DNA of 64,000 nucleotides from assembly GCA_043785105.1 (NCBI GenBank), contig JAYVXO010000193.1:75955-139954 (forward strand), given 5' to 3'. The notes beneath the pieces are model-generated. The model was not told the DNA's origin and searched no databases. It saw only the letters and a list, made by a program, of their open reading frames with translations. How positions within the stretch are numbered: the stretch's first letter is position 1; each line of letters begins with the position of its first letter. Source of the DNA: Fimbriiglobus sp043785105. GTDB taxonomy: Bacteria > Planctomycetota > Planctomycetia > Gemmatales > Gemmataceae. A program made the position numbers and the translations under genes. Below, piece after piece: positions 25,891 through 35,164 of the stretch.

Positions 25891-26808
25891 GTGCCGAATG
25901 TCGTTGCCACCGGACCAACGCATCCGTTCACTAAGGGTGTGGAAACGATCACCCTCGCCTTACACGGCACAGAACGCCGGTATCTATTGTCACGCCCGGT
26001 CGCTCCGGACTTGCGCGCGAATTACCGCTTTCCTGTCGTGATTTTTCTGCATGGAACCGGCGGAACAGCAGCATGGGCGGACACGGAAACCGGCTGGTCC
26101 GCACTGGCACAGCGGGAACGGTTCGTGCTGGTCTTGCCGGACGGAATTCCGCCGAACCCGTCAAAAGCTCCGAAATTCCTCACGAACCCGGCCCGCTGGA
26201 ACGACGGCGGCACGGAGTTGGGGCAAGCCCTTCATACCGATGCCGCCGACGTCGATTTTCTCACGGCGGTGATTCAGGACTTAATACAGCGTGGCCTCGG
26301 CGATCCGCGTCGGGTTTACCTGACTGGCTTCTCCAACGGGGCGGGGATGACGTTTCGTTTTGCTGCCGAGCGGGCTGAGTTGCTCACTGCGATCGCGCCC
26401 GTTGCCGGCTATTGCTGGGTCCGCGACCCGAAGCCGGTTCGACTCGTCCCGACGTTGTACCTGGTGGGTACAGCCGACCCGCTCATTCCCTTACTCGGCG
26501 GCAGTGTCCGATCACCTTGGGGCGGCAAACTGGTACGTCGTCCGAGTGTGCGGGAAACGCTAGAGAATTGCGCCGTGTCAATCGGCTGTCACTCGCAATC
26601 GGTAGTGGTTACCGACGAACACGGCGTGCGTGAAGAGAAATACCCCTCCGACGCCGGGACCGAATTCCGCAGCCTGTTTCTGGAAGGCCACGGCCACCAC
26701 TGGCCCGGCGGACGGGGTCAACTGACCGCACGCATCGGCGGAGTATCGGTGAACACGGTCCAGGCGAACGAGCAGATATGGGCGTTCTTCAAGCGACACG
26801 AAATGTGA
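25891..26808 (+). CDS. PHB-depolymerase/LpqC-type alpha/beta hydrolase
   Basis: A 305-residue esterase of the LpqC/poly(3-hydroxybutyrate) depolymerase family. The oxyanion region is VVIFLHGTGG, the nucleophile elbow GFSNGAGMTF (G-x-S-x-G), with IAPVAGYCW following and a C-terminal GHGHHWPGGRG carrying the catalytic His. Such enzymes cleave short-chain polyesters or feruloyl/acetyl esters. The start is GTG at 25891. No signal peptide is seen, so a cytoplasmic role or a missed leader is possible. Confidence 0.85.
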   Translation: MPNVVATGPTHPFTKGVETITLALHGTERRYLLSRPVAPDLRANYRFPVVIFLHGTGGTAAWADTETGWSALAQRERFVLVLPDGIPPNPSKAPKFLTNPARWNDGGTELGQALHTDAADVDFLTAVIQDLIQRGLGDPRRVYLTGFSNGAGMTFRFAAERAELLTAIAPVAGYCWVRDPKPVRLVPTLYLVGTADPLIPLLGGSVRSPWGGKLVRRPSVRETLENCAVSIGCHSQSVVVTDEHGVREEKYPSDAGTEFRSLFLEGHGHHWPGGRGQLTARIGGVSVNTVQANEQIWAFFKRHEM

Positions 26809-26907
26809 CAACCCAACCGCACAATTCAAAACCATTTCGCTTGTGCTTTTGCCGTGATTGTCCACAATGGGCAGCGGGGGTTCTTCGTGGCTGGGGTTGC
26901 GTCTTTG

Positions 26908-29900
26908 ATGAATCGCTTTGTCTTGGCTATCGTCGCTACTGGGATCATCACGCTATTGGGGTACGCCCAAGCGCCGGAGGCTCCGGCGTCTGGGTTGGAC
27001 GCGCCGCGATTGGGTGGGTGGGAAGTTTTCGCCAACACCCGGACCCGGTTGGGCGAGATTCAAAAGCTGGCCGCGACCAAGCCCGCCGAGGCCGCCGACG
27101 ACCTGCGGCGGTTGATTGACACGTCCGGTGACGACCTCGTGAGCCTGGACGGCAAGCACCACACTTCTGCCCGGCAAATCGCGTTTCAAATCCTGTTCAC
27201 GTTGCCTGCCGCCGAGTTGCGCGGCTATCGGGATCGCGTCGATGAACCGGCCCGTAAGTTACTAGAAGCGGGCAAAGCCAACCGCGATCCGCGACCGTTG
27301 CGTTTGTTAGTGAATCGGTACTTCCCCAGTCGCCACACTGAAGAAGCGTTGTTTTCGCTGGGTGAATTGGCGTTTGAACGCGGCGAGTTTCGGACGGCGA
27401 AACAGTATTGGCTCCGCTTGCTGCCCGGCGACGAACTGAGTGTACCCGATGCCAAGACCGACCCCGCGTTGATCCGGGCGCGGGTCATCTTGGCGATGAT
27501 ATTTGACAGTGACATCGACGCGGCGAAAGTGGAACTGATGGAGTTCAAGACGAAGTACCCCACTGCCAAGGGGAAACTGGCGGGTGTGGTGGCACCTTAC
27601 GAAATTACCCTGCAACGCTACCTCGACAACCCGCCAATTCTTCCGACCGAAACCAACCCCACCGAAGACTGGACATCGTTCGGCGGGAATAGTGCGCGGA
27701 ACGGTCGGGTGAACGGCCGGTTGCCGAAGTATTGGCCGAGCCGCCCGACCTGGAAGGCCGAACTCCCCGGCGACCCGGACCGCAAGGTTTTTCAGTTACC
27801 CAAGGTGCCATCGACGCGAGCCGTCGGGTTGCACCCGGTGGTGATGGACGGCGTCGGGTACGTTGCGGATGCGTGCCGGGTCTTCGGCTTCGACATCCGG
27901 ACTGGCGAACCGCGTTACGTCTACGATTTCCGGCTTGATCTCGATGCCGCAAAGCTCACTTCCCTCATCGCAACCTTGCCGATCGCCGTGGATGCGGACT
28001 TCACACTGACGACGGCGAACGGCAAACTCTACGCCCGGTTGGGCGCGACCGAAGTATCGCCACCGTTGACGGACGCTGAAGGTCCGACTGCTCCGAGTAG
28101 CTACCTGGTGTGCTTCACGCGGTCACGGCAGTTGAAGAAAGACGGCCCGTGGCTTGATGTCGTTTGGAAGCTCAAACCGCCGGTTGCGGTAGGCGTTGCC
28201 GCCGCTTGGGAAGGGTCACCCGTGTGCGCGGAGGGCCGCCTCTACGCCGCATTCACGCGGGAATCCAAGGACGGTCCACTTCAAGCGATTGCCTGTTACA
28301 CCGACACGGGCAACGATGAACCGGGCAAGCCGCTCTGGGTCGCGGACGTGGCCGTCACGACCGCCACAAAAGTGGAAACTCGCCATCGCCCGGAACTGTT
28401 GACGTTCGCGGCGGGGAAAATCGTCCTCTGTTCGCACACCGGCTTCGTGATGGCGGTCGATACCAACACCGGCAAACCGGCGTGGGCGTTTGCTTACCCC
28501 CGGCTCACGAAACCCGCCACGGTCGCCCGCGACATTTGCCCCCCGATCGCGGACGGCGGGCGTCTGTTTGTCGCACCCACGGATACAGACAAAGTCTTTG
28601 CGTTGGACATCAACAGCGGTCAGCAAATCTGGATGGCCGACGGCGTTCAAGTCGATCAACTTCTGGGCGTGATGCGCGGCAAGTTGATCGCCACGATTGC
28701 CGCACCGACACGCGGGATTCGCGGCTTCAACGTCATCAACGGTTCCACGGAAGAGCCGTCGGGGTGGATGGTCCATGATGACCCGAACCTGATGTCGTTC
28801 GGGCGTGGACTGGTCTCCGAGGACGCCATCATCTGGCCGACGAAATCCGGGCTGTTTTTGGTGCGGACTTCGGACGGCCTGCCGCTCGCCCCGCGCATCC
28901 CCGGCCCGCACGGCAACCTCGCTTTTGCGGACGGTGTCTTGCTGGTAGCAACACCCACAGAAGTTTGGGGCTACGTCTCCGATCGGGTCGAACTCCCCGA
29001 GCGAAAAGCCGAAGTCGTGAACCGCCCCGCCGACCCCGTAGCCGCACGGCAACTGGCGCTGGCCCTCGCGGATGCCGAGCAATGGCCGGAAGCGCAAGTC
29101 GCACTTCGCAATGCCGAACCAGCCGTCGATGCACCACGCCTACGTGCGGAGTGGCTACACGATCGGGCCGAGCGATTACTTCAACAGGGCCAACCGGACG
29201 ATGCGCGGACGCTGTTCAAACAGGCCACGGCGGAGGAGTATCCGCAATCCTGGCGGGTGCGAGCGTATGCCCGATTGGTCACGCTGGAGCCACGCGGTGG
29301 TGGCGAAGAAGCCGTGAAGAAGTTCACGCAAGCCTACTCGCTGCCACCAGAACTTAGCGCCGAGTGCGTCCGAAAATCGACGGGCGTGCCGATGCGGTTG
29401 CAAACGTTGATCCTCGAACAATTCGGCGTCCCGCTCGCGCCACCGAAGCTGGAACCGACTCGCCACGAAGCACCGAAGCGGTTCGGCGAATTCGATCCGC
29501 TGGCACTCTCGATACTCGGTCCAGATGCGACCATTGACCGAACCGTGCGATTGGCGAACGACTTCTGCGTCCCGTTGCAACCGCTTGAAGGCGTTGCTGG
29601 GTTGCCAGGATTGGGGCCGGAAGCCGGTGCGAACCCGAGGTTGTTTGTCACCGATGGCACGCAACTTTTTGCTTACCGCCCGACGGACGAAAAGCCCACG
29701 TGGGCAGTGAAGTTGCCAACCGGGTTGGTCGTCACGCATGGCGTGGTCCAAGACGGTTCGTTGATCGCGTGCGGTTCGCAGGGCGTGCTGAAAGTCGCTT
29801 TAGCGAATGGGTCAATACCGTGGTCGTTCGTCTTCCCGGACACGGACCCGCTCCCTAGCAAATCGCCGAGTACCCCGCCCCGATTGGCTGGGGTGATACC

Positions 29901-30960
29901 CAGCGCGGACTTGTCGAACTTCACGCTCGCCGGGTCTTTTCTGATCGCCCAACTTGGCACGCATCATTTGCTCGCCATCAACACCCTGATCGGGGAAGTC
30001 GCCTGGGTGCAGGACACTCTGGCCCGCGAACGGATCGCCGCCACGCCGTTCGACAATACGCCCCGGTTCGCCGCGCCGTTTTATGCCGACGAGTGGGGCG
30101 TGATGGTGCAACTGTCGAGCGGCAAGCGGTGGCTGCATCGCACGCCAAACGGCGCCTCATTTGGCGGCGCGACGATCACTAGTGTCTTGTGGGAAAGCCC
30201 GCCGGTCCGGTTCGCCGAAACCCGCCTTGCGGTGGCTGACGGTGCGGGCACCGTGGGCGGCTTGGAGATTCCCGGAGCGAATCCGATTGCCATGAACAGC
30301 ACGCAACTGCCCCGCACCGTGTGGAGTCTCGAAGCCATCGGCGAGACCAGCCTGACGGGTCGCCCACCGCAACTGACCGCCGTGCCGAACGGCCTACTCG
30401 TGGCATGGTCGCGCAACCACGGCGTCGAACTGGAACGCCTGCAAGCCAACACCGGCAACCGGCAGTGGATACGCGGTGTGCTGCTACCAATCGGCGAGAT
30501 TGACTTGACGAAGTGCGACACGGACGGCCAGAACTTTTACGCCCCCGCCGAGGGCCAAGTGTTCGCAATCCGGTTGAAGGATGGCGGCAAAGTGTGGAAA
30601 TGTTCGTTGACCGCGAGTGCAAAAACCGATCAAGTTTGGCGCGTCCGTGCCGGTCCAAAAGCGATCCTCGTCTATCCCACTCAGGCGATGCGGATGGAAC
30701 CGTGGGCCGACGTTTCCACCCGAGTGTTCACACGGTTCTTGCTCGCCCCAACAGTGGCCCGGCTGCCGGGTTTTCTGTTGGCTCTGGTTGATGCGACAAC
30801 CCATTGTCGCGTGCCGATTACCGTGCTGGACCCGGACACGGGCCGCGTGTTAACTCAACTGGAATTGCCCGCGTTCGGCCCTGCCGTCGGCGCACACTTC
30901 GGCGCGGAATTCTCGGTTATTGTCACGGCGGGTCGGGCGCACTGGCTAAAATCACCTTGA
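26908..30960 (+). CDS. Very large secreted PQQ-repeat (beta-propeller) protein with TPR-like segments
   Basis: A 1350-residue protein with a signal peptide (FVLAIVATGIITLLGYAQ). Residues about 45-230 look like helical tetratrico-type repeats (ALFSLGELAFERGEFRTAKQYW). PQQ_2-type beta-propeller blades follow (FGFDIRTGEPRYVY, VMAVDTNTGKPAWAF, VFALDINSGQQIWMA), then a second helical segment (ALALADAEQWPEAQVAL) and a second propeller (LFAYRPTDEKPTWAV, LLAINTLIGEVAWVQ, VFAIRLKDGGKVWKC). No redox-cofactor ligands are evident, so a structural or binding role is likelier than a dehydrogenase. ATG at 26908 starts the leader. MoxR begins 35 bases after its stop. Confidence 0.85.
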   Translation: MNRFVLAIVATGIITLLGYAQAPEAPASGLDAPRLGGWEVFANTRTRLGEIQKLAATKPAEAADDLRRLIDTSGDDLVSLDGKHHTSARQIAFQILFTLPAAELRGYRDRVDEPARKLLEAGKANRDPRPLRLLVNRYFPSRHTEEALFSLGELAFERGEFRTAKQYWLRLLPGDELSVPDAKTDPALIRARVILAMIFDSDIDAAKVELMEFKTKYPTAKGKLAGVVAPYEITLQRYLDNPPILPTETNPTEDWTSFGGNSARNGRVNGRLPKYWPSRPTWKAELPGDPDRKVFQLPKVPSTRAVGLHPVVMDGVGYVADACRVFGFDIRTGEPRYVYDFRLDLDAAKLTSLIATLPIAVDADFTLTTANGKLYARLGATEVSPPLTDAEGPTAPSSYLVCFTRSRQLKKDGPWLDVVWKLKPPVAVGVAAAWEGSPVCAEGRLYAAFTRESKDGPLQAIACYTDTGNDEPGKPLWVADVAVTTATKVETRHRPELLTFAAGKIVLCSHTGFVMAVDTNTGKPAWAFAYPRLTKPATVARDICPPIADGGRLFVAPTDTDKVFALDINSGQQIWMADGVQVDQLLGVMRGKLIATIAAPTRGIRGFNVINGSTEEPSGWMVHDDPNLMSFGRGLVSEDAIIWPTKSGLFLVRTSDGLPLAPRIPGPHGNLAFADGVLLVATPTEVWGYVSDRVELPERKAEVVNRPADPVAARQLALALADAEQWPEAQVALRNAEPAVDAPRLRAEWLHDRAERLLQQGQPDDARTLFKQATAEEYPQSWRVRAYARLVTLEPRGGGEEAVKKFTQAYSLPPELSAECVRKSTGVPMRLQTLILEQFGVPLAPPKLEPTRHEAPKRFGEFDPLALSILGPDATIDRTVRLANDFCVPLQPLEGVAGLPGLGPEAGANPRLFVTDGTQLFAYRPTDEKPTWAVKLPTGLVVTHGVVQDGSLIACGSQGVLKVALANGSIPWSFVFPDTDPLPSKSPSTPPRLAGVIPSADLSNFTLAGSFLIAQLGTHHLLAINTLIGEVAWVQDTLARERIAATPFDNTPRFAAPFYADEWGVMVQLSSGKRWLHRTPNGASFGGATITSVLWESPPVRFAETRLAVADGAGTVGGLEIPGANPIAMNSTQLPRTVWSLEAIGETSLTGRPPQLTAVPNGLLVAWSRNHGVELERLQANTGNRQWIRGVLLPIGEIDLTKCDTDGQNFYAPAEGQVFAIRLKDGGKVWKCSLTASAKTDQVWRVRAGPKAILVYPTQAMRMEPWADVSTRVFTRFLLAPTVARLPGFLLALVDATTHCRVPITVLDPDTGRVLTQLELPAFGPAVGAHFGAEFSVIVTAGRAHWLKSP

Positions 30961-30995
30961 ACTGTTTGTCCCGTTCTTATCGTTGGAGTCACTGC

Positions 30996-32057
30996 GTGCC
31001 GAATTCACCTGAAGACGACGTTCAACCGATCATCCTGGAAGACGACGAAATTGAAACGGCGGACCGGCTGCGGGCCAATTGCAAACGGCTGCTGTCGGAG
31101 TGCGGCAAGATCATCGTCGGGCAGGAAGCCGTGATGGAGCAACTGCTCATCGCGGTGTTGGCGAAGGGGCATTGCTTGCTCGTCGGGGTGCCCGGTTTGG
31201 CGAAAACGCTGATGATCCGCACTCTCGCCGACGGCATGGCCCTGACGTTCAACCGCGTGCAGTTCACCCCGGACTTGATGCCGACGGACATCACCGGCAC
31301 GGAGTTGCTGTACGACGACAAGAGCACCGGCCAGCGCAGTTTCCGGTTCGTTCACGGCCCGATCTTTTCCAACATCGTGCTGGCCGACGAAATCAACCGG
31401 ACCCCACCGAAGACGCAAGCGGCGCTACTCGAAGCGATGCAAGAACGCCAAGTCACGGTCGCCGGAACCAAGCACAAACTGCCCGACCCGTTCTTCGTCC
31501 TCGCCACGCAAAACCCGATCGAACAGGAAGGCACGTACCCCCTGCCGGAAGCGCAGCAAGACCGCTTCATGTTCAACATCAAGGTCGAATACCCCGACGA
31601 AGCCGACGAGTACCGCATCATCGAATCGACGACGAGCGGCGCCCGCCCGAACCTCGAACGGGTGGTCACGGCCAGCGAAATTCAGTCGATGCAAAACCTC
31701 GTGCTGAAAGTCCCCGCCGCAAGCTACGTCATCCGCTACGCCGCCCGCCTAACCCGCCTGACCCGACCCGCGCCGCAACCCGGTGACAACGCGGTGCCGG
31801 TGCCAGACTTCGTGAAGAAGTACGTCAGTTGGGGCGCCGGTCCGCGAGCGGGGCAAAACTTAATTCTGGCCGCGAAAGCCCGCGCCTTGCTGTCCGGTCG
31901 CACCTACGTGGCCATCGAAGACGTGCGCACCGTGGCCCTGCCGATCCTACGCCACCGCGTCATGGTCAATTACCACGCCGAAGCCGAAGGGCTGACTTCC
32001 GACCAGATCGTCGCACGCTTACTGCAAATCGTGCCGCGTGACGGCGAACCCCGGTAA
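30996..32057 (+). CDS. MoxR-family AAA+ ATPase
   Basis: A 353-residue AAA+ ATPase of the MoxR class, chaperone-like proteins that remodel VWA-containing partners. Walker A is GVPGLAKTLM, Walker B VLADEINRTPPKTQ, sensor 1 FVLATQNPIEQEGTYPLPEAQ and the arginine-finger region DRFM. GTG at 30996 is chosen: it has TTGGAG 7 bases upstream, and the longer frame from 30804 would overlap the PQQ gene by over 150 bases. The usual DUF58 partner does not follow; a DUF790 gene does, 51 bases downstream. Confidence 0.93.
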   Translation: MPNSPEDDVQPIILEDDEIETADRLRANCKRLLSECGKIIVGQEAVMEQLLIAVLAKGHCLLVGVPGLAKTLMIRTLADGMALTFNRVQFTPDLMPTDITGTELLYDDKSTGQRSFRFVHGPIFSNIVLADEINRTPPKTQAALLEAMQERQVTVAGTKHKLPDPFFVLATQNPIEQEGTYPLPEAQQDRFMFNIKVEYPDEADEYRIIESTTSGARPNLERVVTASEIQSMQNLVLKVPAASYVIRYAARLTRLTRPAPQPGDNAVPVPDFVKKYVSWGAGPRAGQNLILAAKARALLSGRTYVAIEDVRTVALPILRHRVMVNYHAEAEGLTSDQIVARLLQIVPRDGEPR

Positions 32058-32108
32058 CGGGCCGTTCTCCCGAGCCACGACCTGTGAACTTCAAAACGAT
32101 GTGACACC

Positions 32109-33323
32109 GTGCTGACAGGAAAACTGGTTCGGGTTCGCCACGCCAAGAATAAGCTTGTGCCGATGTACATCGACGCGCACAACCGCGACTGGCTGGCGGC
32201 GGCGGAGCAGTTGTTGTTCGCGTACCGCGATGCCACCGGGCGGACCCGTGGCGAGTTGGAAGAACAACTGGCGGACCTCGTCGGCGACGGACCGGGGCAG
32301 TTGATTCACCAGGGTTTGGCGAAGCTGTTGGAAGACAGGTGCGACTTTGAAGTGGCGGCGGACGTGCCGCCGGACCAGGTGCGCGAAGCCGTGTTTCGCA
32401 CGTCTGCCGAACACCATGCGAGTGCCGGGAAGGCGGCCACGCCGTTCGACCGCGACGCCGTGCTGACGGCCGTGGCGGGTGAACTGCACATCACGCCCGA
32501 GCAAGTCGATCGGGCACTGTTCGCGGACTTGAAGGACGAGCAACGCATCCTGAAGTTCGACGACTGCACGCCGGAGTTCTTGCTGAACCGCTACAACGTC
32601 GCGCTGGCCCAAGCGATCCTGCTGCGGTGCGTCGGCATGGAGGTTCGGGTCTGGAACGAAACGCCGGCGCGGTTCCGCAAGCTGTTCAACGCGGTCAAGT
32701 TTCACCGGCTCATCTGCACCATCCGCCCGGCGGACGGCACGTCGTACAAGCTGTTCCTGGACGGCCCGCTCAGCCTCTTCTCATCGACGCAAAAATACGG
32801 GCTACAACTGGCGATGTTTTTGCCGGTGCTGTTACAGTGCAAGGCGTTCGAGCTGCGGGCGGAGGTGCGGTGGGGAGCGGACAAAAAAGAGAAGGTGTTC
32901 ACGTTAACCGGAAGCGAAGGGCTACGCTCCCACCTACCGGACTTCGGCGTTTACACCCCCCGCGAGATCACCAACTTCGAGACCAACTTCCGCGACACGA
33001 TCCCCGATTGGCTCATCTCCAACGACCCCAACCCGATCCTCGTCGAAGGCATAACCTGGGTGCCAGACTTCACGCTAAAGCACACGGTCAGCGGCAAAGT
33101 CGTCCACGTCGAAATCTTGGGCTTCTGGCGAAAGGTGAACATCGAGGAACATTACAAACGCCTCAAACGTGCGATCCCCGGCCAGTTCGTGCTAGTCGTC
33201 TCCGAACAATACCGCACCGACGAGGCCACCGAATTCACCACCGGCGACGGCGTCTACCGCTTCAAACGCACCCCCGTCGCCGAGGAGGTCGCCAAAGTCG
33301 CCGCGTTCGTCGCCGGGGTGTGA
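32109..33323 (+). CDS. DUF790 family protein (Bax1-like XPB-associated nuclease)
   Basis: A 404-residue protein of the DUF790 family, whose archaeal member Bax1 binds the XPB helicase and has endonuclease activity. The N-terminus MLTGKLVRVRHAKNKLVPMY and GRTRGELEEQLADLVGDG, LAKLLEDRCDF, LNRYNVALAQAILL, and the nuclease-like C-terminal core (WVPDFTLKH, VHVEILGFWRK) are all family blocks. In other genomes the gene normally follows an XPB/Rad25 helicase; none is here. GTG at 32109 is the start. It runs in the same direction as MoxR with 51 bases between. Confidence 0.85.
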   Translation: MLTGKLVRVRHAKNKLVPMYIDAHNRDWLAAAEQLLFAYRDATGRTRGELEEQLADLVGDGPGQLIHQGLAKLLEDRCDFEVAADVPPDQVREAVFRTSAEHHASAGKAATPFDRDAVLTAVAGELHITPEQVDRALFADLKDEQRILKFDDCTPEFLLNRYNVALAQAILLRCVGMEVRVWNETPARFRKLFNAVKFHRLICTIRPADGTSYKLFLDGPLSLFSSTQKYGLQLAMFLPVLLQCKAFELRAEVRWGADKKEKVFTLTGSEGLRSHLPDFGVYTPREITNFETNFRDTIPDWLISNDPNPILVEGITWVPDFTLKHTVSGKVVHVEILGFWRKVNIEEHYKRLKRAIPGQFVLVVSEQYRTDEATEFTTGDGVYRFKRTPVAEEVAKVAAFVAGV

Positions 33324-33334
33324 GATGGGAGAAA

Positions 33335-33793
33335 TCAGTTCGCTTCCAACGGTTTGGATAGGACTGCTTCCAAGGTGTACGGGGATTCCGTTGGGAAGGC
33401 CGACTCGGGCAGACTGGTTTCGGCGATGGCTTGACGAACGGCATTGATGTAGGCTTTATCCAACACAGCGATTGCATGGTTCCGCAGGGTTGCGCTTTCC
33501 AGCATGTCGGCCAACTCCATGCGTTGAAACTCGATCGTCGCACGCCACGAGCCGGTCCGTTTGTCGGGCTGGTATTCCCACTTCAGCAAGTGAGCCATCA
33601 GCACGACCAGCCTGCTGAACACCTCGCGTCGGTCTCGCTTGGCCATGTCGGACAGGTACTCGCTAAGGTTGTGCTGGTCAAGCTCCGCCAGTCGTCCTTG
33701 CGCAACGAGCGCCGACATGACCTCTAACCACGCGGTTTCGTCCCGCTCGTAAAGCAAGCTCAGCGGCAACACTTCTGCGGTGACCATCTGCAC
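33335..33793 (-). CDS. DUF29 family protein
   Basis: A 152-residue all-helical protein of the DUF29 type: LYERDETAWLEVMSALVAQG, LSEYLSDMAKRDRREVFSRL, VVLMAHLLKWEYQPDKRTGS with the family HLLKWxxQP block, and a C-terminal helix (NHAIAVLDKAYINAVRQA). DUF29 is common in cyanobacteria and planctomycetes and has no known function. The frame starts at 33793 (MQMVTAEVLP). Convergent with DUF790, 11 bases apart. Confidence 0.85.
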   Translation of the reverse strand: MQMVTAEVLPLSLLYERDETAWLEVMSALVAQGRLAELDQHNLSEYLSDMAKRDRREVFSRLVVLMAHLLKWEYQPDKRTGSWRATIEFQRMELADMLESATLRNHAIAVLDKAYINAVRQAIAETSLPESAFPTESPYTLEAVLSKPLEAN

Positions 33794-33972
33794 CCCTTAG
33801 ATTAATCCTCAAGCGGACAGCACGAGACAAACTGTACACGATTTCGCGCGACGGAACAACCGCTTGGCGTGCCGCTAGGTTGCCCAGGACTCACCTGTTG
33901 CGACTACACTAACGCACCCAAGCCTGATACGCTGATTTCGTGTTGTATTCGGACTTTCACCGGGGACCGACC

Positions 33973-34845
33973 ATGAATGCACTTTTCACAAGCGTCCTGC
34001 TCTCGCTCGCGCTGGCACCTGTCGCAGACGACGTGACGATCCGTTGGAAACTGGCCAAGGATGATACCTTCTACACCAAGACCGTCACGGTGATGGAACA
34101 GACCATGAGCGTGATGGGCAACGACATGGAGCAGAACCATACGCAAACCGCCGTGAGCAAGTTCAAGGTGTTGAAGGCGGATGACGCGGGAATGGTGATT
34201 GAGCAAACGACGGTTCGCACTGTCGTCGAAGGAAACATTCCTGGCATCGGTGACGCTGCGAAAAAGATGAACGGGTCCGTGTTGAAATTTACACTGGATC
34301 CCGAGATGAAAGTGACAAAAATCGACGGCTTTCAAGCCATGCTCGACAAGATCGCGGATGGCAACGATGAGATCTTGAAGGTCATCAAGGGGTCAGTTTC
34401 CGAAGACATGTACAAAATGTCGGTCGAAGACCTGTTCCGGGTCGGGACCGCCAAACCGATTGCGGTTGGTGACACGTGGAAGAAGAACTACGACATGTCA
34501 CTCGGGCCACTGGGTCACATGGAAATGAACGCGAAGTACAAGTACGAAGGGCCGGAAAGTGGCGTGGAGAAAATCACCTTCACGGCAGACGCCAAATTCG
34601 GCCCGCCGAAAGAAGGCGCGGAACTCGGCCCCGTTACGATCGTCAAAGCGGACCTGAAAACGGACTCCTTCAGTGGCACGATTCTGTTCGACACCAAAGC
34701 GGGTCGGTTGAAAGAATCGAAGACCGAGATGAAGATGAACGGCTCCATGACGATGAAGGCAATAGGTAACGAGATCGAAATCGGCATCAAGCAAAAGACG
34801 AAATCCACCAACACCGTCTCCACGAACAACCCCGCCGATGACTGA
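33973..34845 (+). CDS. DUF6263-like exported protein
   Basis: A 290-residue protein with a short export signal (ALFTSVLLSLALAPVADD). The body is beta-rich with RWKLAKDDTFYTKTVTVMEQ, FKVLKADDAGMVIEQTT and KPIAVGDTWKKNYDMSLGPLG, which fits, from memory, the DUF6263 group found in planctomycetes. It ends in a Lys/Thr-rich tail. No enzymatic motif is visible. ATG at 33973 gives the signal peptide. A perfect hairpin repeat lies 70 bases after the stop. Confidence 0.7.
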   Translation: MNALFTSVLLSLALAPVADDVTIRWKLAKDDTFYTKTVTVMEQTMSVMGNDMEQNHTQTAVSKFKVLKADDAGMVIEQTTVRTVVEGNIPGIGDAAKKMNGSVLKFTLDPEMKVTKIDGFQAMLDKIADGNDEILKVIKGSVSEDMYKMSVEDLFRVGTAKPIAVGDTWKKNYDMSLGPLGHMEMNAKYKYEGPESGVEKITFTADAKFGPPKEGAELGPVTIVKADLKTDSFSGTILFDTKAGRLKESKTEMKMNGSMTMKAIGNEIEIGIKQKTKSTNTVSTNNPADD

Positions 34846-34916
34846 TCGCGGTGGGACGAAACAAGACGTCGTTCTGCTACAGGTCACCTCATCTTGAACT
34901 GCAATTCTCTGAATCT

Positions 34917-34983
34917 TCTGAGCGGGGGACGTGAGTCCTCCGAGACTGCTTCCACTCGGAGGACTCACGTCCCCCGCTCAGAA
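34917..34983. repeat. Perfect hairpin repeat, GAGCGGGGGACGT type
   Basis: Arms 34917-34945 and 34955-34983 are complementary over 29 bases with a 9-base loop. It is related to the element at 6578: same GAGCGG-GGA-GT-CTCCGAG theme. Both lie close downstream of a plus-strand gene, so a terminator or mRNA-stabilising role is plausible, but repeat spread is equally likely. Confidence 0.85.
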
Positions 34984-35065
34984 CGCGAGCATCGACAACC
35001 AGCACGTCGCAAACCGACCTGGTACCTGTCGCAGCCAAATTCGCAATTCGACTGGCAATTAGTAA

Positions 35066-35093
35066 TTGCATTCGTCTACCCATCGGTTATAAC
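35066..35093 (+). promoter_or_regulatory. Candidate sigma-70-type promoter of DUF1559 gene
   Basis: TTGCAT (35066-35071) and TATAAC (35088-35093) are spaced by 16 bases and lie about 70 bases upstream of the DUF1559 start. Both boxes are close to consensus. No other plausible pair was seen in this spacer. Confidence 0.4.
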
Positions 35094-35164
35094 AGGTCGT
35101 TGGAATCGTCAGGAGTGATTCCCACGGCTACTCTATTCTCCTAATCTTCTTGCGTGAGGATTGT

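Noticed and set aside
30804..30995. Upstream extension of the MoxR gene
   Set aside because: It overlaps the end of the PQQ-repeat gene by over 150 bases and reads as Arg/Gly-rich sequence; GTG at 30996 has a ribosome site and matches family length.
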